Below, piece after piece: positions 60,662 through 64,000 of a stretch of 64,000 bases of DNA (positions are counted from its first letter, which is position 1; every line of letters starts with the position of its first letter). The notes beneath the pieces are model-generated. The model ran no database searches. It was not told the origin of the DNA and was given only the letters and a program-made list of their open reading frames with translations. The translations under genes and the position numbers were made by a program. The stretch is from positions 682,001 through 746,000 of the forward strand of contig NC_089187.1 of the NCBI RefSeq assembly GCF_947507565.1, read 5' to 3'. The stretch comes from Oscarella lobularis. Lineage: Eukaryota; Porifera; Homoscleromorpha; Homosclerophorida; Oscarellidae.

Positions 60662-63600
60662 CTAACGATACAGCTTTTTGTACACAGTTCTACAAGTAAA
60701 GCAGCATAAAAAACAAAATAGAAGTCCACTAATGAAGAAAATAAACAGTTTTGGTGCTTCTGAAATAAGCAATACAACGACTATTGGCGGGGCACTGTTT
60801 TTCTTCACGGAAATGACTTGAATTACACGTTTCTTCAAATGGAATGAGGAAAAGGAAGACTGCGAGAAAAAACGTGAAGGAGACGTGTGGTCACTCGCAG
60901 CTATATCAGTCGAGGTGCTGGAGAAAACGTTGAGATCAAATTCACCTCCCAGGTTCATCGCAAGCTTCACTGCTTTTTTGCAAACTCGAAAAAATTCTGA
61001 ATATTGAGATGAACCGTAAAGTACTGCAGCCAGAGCTACTAACGAATCAACAACGTCTACGTGCCGACCCTTTACAGAACGCTGCATACTGACAAGATCT
61101 CGATAGTATGGCAAAGCAAGTTCGTCTCCTTTGCATTGTCTAATTGCTTTTGCCAAATTTATTAGTCGACCAACGGTGGCAGGGCAGGTCTTAAGTTCTC
61201 TAAGGCTTATTCTGTAGCTTTGATTGTAGACGGCAAGAAGTTCGTCGCAGTGACCATCTTCATCCTTCTCGCGAAGAATAGAACCAAGAGTTTCAAATGG
61301 TAAAATAAGATCGTATACGTCCTCGCCGTGGGCGTTCTTGTATGCCATTATGACATCTCTGACAACAACTTCGGCTTCATCAAAGTGTTTTAGATCGTAG
61401 AGATATTGAGCAAATTTTGCTCTAGCAAACAAGTCGTTTGGCGTCTGTTTTGTGTATTCATCTAAAGTTGAAACAGCTTCCATCTTCAGTGCTACTTTTT
61501 GTTTTGATTTCTCAATCAGCCAAATGTACGTCGCAGCTTTGTTTCTGAGCATAAGCGAGTTGCTATCGTTCTTCTCGTCGCACGTTTCCAAAAAATGCTG
61601 ATATATTTTCTTCGCTTCTTTTATGTACCTCATTTGGCTATACACGTCAGCCAAAGTATATAAACTCGAGGTTACGTCACTAATATTGAGCCAAAGAGAA
61701 GTTTCTTGATGACACTGAAACGCAGAAGTAAGGTTCATATGTGCGTCTTCGAGTTCTTGAGTGTCGCCAAAGCACAGCATGCGCATTATTTTGATGCGCC
61801 GCGTTTTGCCAACGTCACACTCTTCTAGCAAGTGCAGAAATCTCTTTGAGATGAAACGAACTTTTGTTTTGTCTTTTGTCTGGTAGTGAAAATCTACGAA
61901 GTTTTCAATCATGTAGCAAATCGCGTCTGAATCAATTTGAATGTGACCAATTTTTTTGATAGATTCTACTATAAAAAGCGATCTGTGGTGCCAGAGATTT
62001 AAATAACGCCGTGATACTCTAACACGTAACAGGTCGGCCGCTTTCAAAGCCAACTCAACTGTTGTAAAGATAAATTCTGCAGATAACTCAGAAGGATTCA
62101 TTAAAAGCTCTATTAGATGAATAAAATTATGCTGATCAAGGTCATAACTGCTCAGACCCTCCTTTGACGCTACATTATTGCTGTACGCTTCCCCTGCTGT
62201 ACGTAATTGCTTGGAAAAGTGTCGTATGTAGTTGGACTCAAAGTCAGGCAATTTCAAATAAAGAAACTTGGCATCAGCTTCTCTTACATATGCGGTTATT
62301 AGCCTGTGAATTTCTAAGCGAGAATGTCCATCGTATTCAATCAAACAGCGATTTCTAAGCCGATTAACAACGTTTATCTCCGCATGTGAAGAAGACATGT
62401 TGAGCACACCACCAGCAGCATTCATGTCAAAAGTGCCCGGAATAAGAGAATAGATAGCCAAGGCATGTCGCAAAGTGTTTGAAAGTCGCTTGTACGCTGC
62501 TCCTATGCAAGCAGACAGATGCTCTCTAGTGCTGTAGTCATGGGGACTCAGAGTTTTAATTGGATGCTTCTGAAGTTCGTTTTTCAGCGTCTGAGGGTGC
62601 ACACCGTCTTGCAGCAACGCACCCACAAGTTTAAGAGCAAGAGGAACGTTTCCGCTGAGATGCAGAAGAGAGTCAGCATGCTCCGCTGACAGTTTGGGAA
62701 ACATCCGCGTTAATAGCAGAAATGACGACTCGTGACGAAGAGGATTGAGATGAAAATTGCTAATTTCCGTTTCTAAGCTTTGAAGTCGTATCTGGCTAGT
62801 AACAAGAAGTTTTAGAATAAAGGTATACTGAACGGTGTCGGTAATCAATTCGAGGAAGGATTCCCGACTTTGGTCAATAAGGTCATCGCAGTTGTCCAAG
62901 ATGAGAACGGTTCGAATTTTGCATTTGGCGGCCCAAAATTCAAGCAGTTTCGGATTCCATTTTGATCTCAAGTCTTTTCGTGCTCGAACTGCAGTCACAA
63001 TTGCAATCTTGGCTGCTTCAACGTCTTTCTTCTGCCTGAGATTAACGTAATGGACTTGTATTCCCTTTTTCAGTATGGCACGACCCACGGCAAAGCTAAG
63101 GGCAGATTTCCCAAAGCCGGGGCCGCCAACGATATTAACAATGTCAGGTGAGGCAATAGAGAAGTCCAAGAGTTTTACTAATTGCTCTGTCTCATTTTCT
63201 CTTCCCGTGAAGTTAGATACAAGGCGAGGAAGCGTATCCGAAGTAATCTGCAGAGGATTGGATGCTACGTAAACAAAAAATCCTACAACGATAAGAATGA
63301 TGACAACGGCAAAGAAAACAATAAGAATAACAAAGGTCAATTCTGTATGAAGATCATGTAAGCCAATGGCTCAATTCAACTATCATGATACATATACCTT
63401 CAGACTTGGAACGTGTAGGCTGATCTGACTGTTCGTCGCCCGTAATAGAGCGTCCGGGCTGCTCCGATGGTGGATTGTTTATAATTATTTGATTGTTTGG
63501 TCCCACGATGGAAATCTGAGAATTTTTACTTTGAAAATTTGACGCTGAAGATTCTTGCTTGGCTGATTGAATAGCTTTCGTCTGTTTCCCTAAAATATTA

Positions 63601-63872
63601 CCGGTACATCTAAGGAGCATGCACTCGTGTGCGCGAAGTGGGGGAGGGAACCAATTGTTTACAGTCAGAGTTCTGGCTACTCTGTTCTTCTGCCAGGGAA
63701 AAACCATAGCATGATTAGAATTAAGGTGACAAAAGAGCAACCAACACAAAACGCTCTACATATGATAGACGCTCAGTAAGTGAAGCGCGACTTCAAAGCT
63801 CTTAGACTTTAGCTACAGTAGCTGCCGCAAACTACCCGTACCTGAAGCTTTCGACCGTCTTTTTCGTGGCAT
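60662..63872 (-). CDS. Membrane-anchored NB-ARC/TPR signalling ATPase with RHIM-like motif
   Basis: Three exons splice in phase: 63842-63872, 63398-63589 and 60662-63342 (2,904 nt, 967 residues, stop TAG). The start at 63872 is the only ATG that joins in phase; it opens a basic MPRKRRSK end. Residues 35-47 read QISIVGPNNQIII, which resembles the amyloid-forming RHIM core (G-x-N-N-x-hydrophobic). Residues about 77-101 form a transmembrane helix. An NB-ARC domain follows: P-loop GGPGFGKS at 147-154, Walker B-like VLILDNCDD, then GNVPLALKLVGALL. From about residue 450 the helical repeats look TPR-like (SLYTLADVYSQMRYIKEAKKI, ARAKFAQYLYDLKHFDEAE). A second hydrophobic helix with several Cys lies near the C terminus, about residues 944-962. 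NB-ARC/TPR proteins are nucleotide switches in immunity and cell death. The membrane position and motif suggest an innate sensor; this is inference. Confidence 0.85.
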
Positions 63873-64000
63873 AATTGTCCCCCGTTCTTCTCTGTAGCAG
63901 CTCTCTGGGAGCCGCGGGAGTAAGCAGCTCTTTGCGTGCGGTCGTTGAACACGCGCGTTAGGTAACCAGTCCAATGAATAGCAGAATGAATGAATAGGAT

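Overview
The window is eukaryotic nuclear DNA from an early-branching animal. A sponge is my best guess, perhaps a compact-genome homoscleromorph such as Oscarella, but this is inferred from gene content and cannot be proved here. Pointers are dense GT-AG introns mostly of about 45-300 bp, animal-type receptor tyrosine kinases (RTKs), laminin-G and WSC ectodomains, a metazoan-type LINE and an NB-ARC/TPR gene. Every cellular gene I can support is on the minus strand; only the LINE is on the plus strand.

Region 1 (1-36.6 kb) is a tandem array of about 8-10 kb units. Each unit holds a multi-exon RTK gene (signal peptide, EGF, laminin-G-like domain, large glycine-rich region, WSC domain, EGFs, one transmembrane helix, kinase). 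Just upstream of each RTK lies a copy of a small gene for a secreted coiled-coil/laminin-G protein. RTK A (1-6275) is cut by the window edge. B (7582-14741), D (18391-25346) and F (26985-34997) run from start to kinase tail. C (15541-17354) is a deleted, rearranged copy. The small gene has decayed beside B, C and D, has an 8-bp frameshift beside F (35488-36642), and is intact only at 47147-48304. A TGACGTCA palindrome and a GTAAGTAG donor-like motif recur in each RTK upstream region.

Region 2 (about 35-60 kb) is a large direct duplication. Each copy contains the small laminin-G gene, about 1.9 kb of non-coding DNA, and a six-exon gene for a secreted protein of about 1,595 residues with no family I recognise (38525-43604 and 54168-59259). 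Each copy is capped by an inverted minisatellite. Between the copies lies the 3' part of a gene resembling the C-terminal HEAT region of BIG-type Arf exchange factors (44891-46615). The second copy carries a 3,991-bp insertion (49583-53573) absent from the first. It contains a Tc1/mariner-like non-autonomous element and a 5'-truncated LINE with an open reverse-transcriptase frame.

Region 3 (60.6-64 kb) holds a three-exon gene for a membrane-anchored NB-ARC/TPR protein of 967 residues. It has a short RHIM-like motif before its first transmembrane helix.

The most interesting candidates are the WSC/LamG/Gly-rich RTK array with its co-duplicated secreted laminin-G partner, the membrane NB-ARC protein with a RHIM-like motif, and the uncharacterised paralogous pair of giant secreted proteins.
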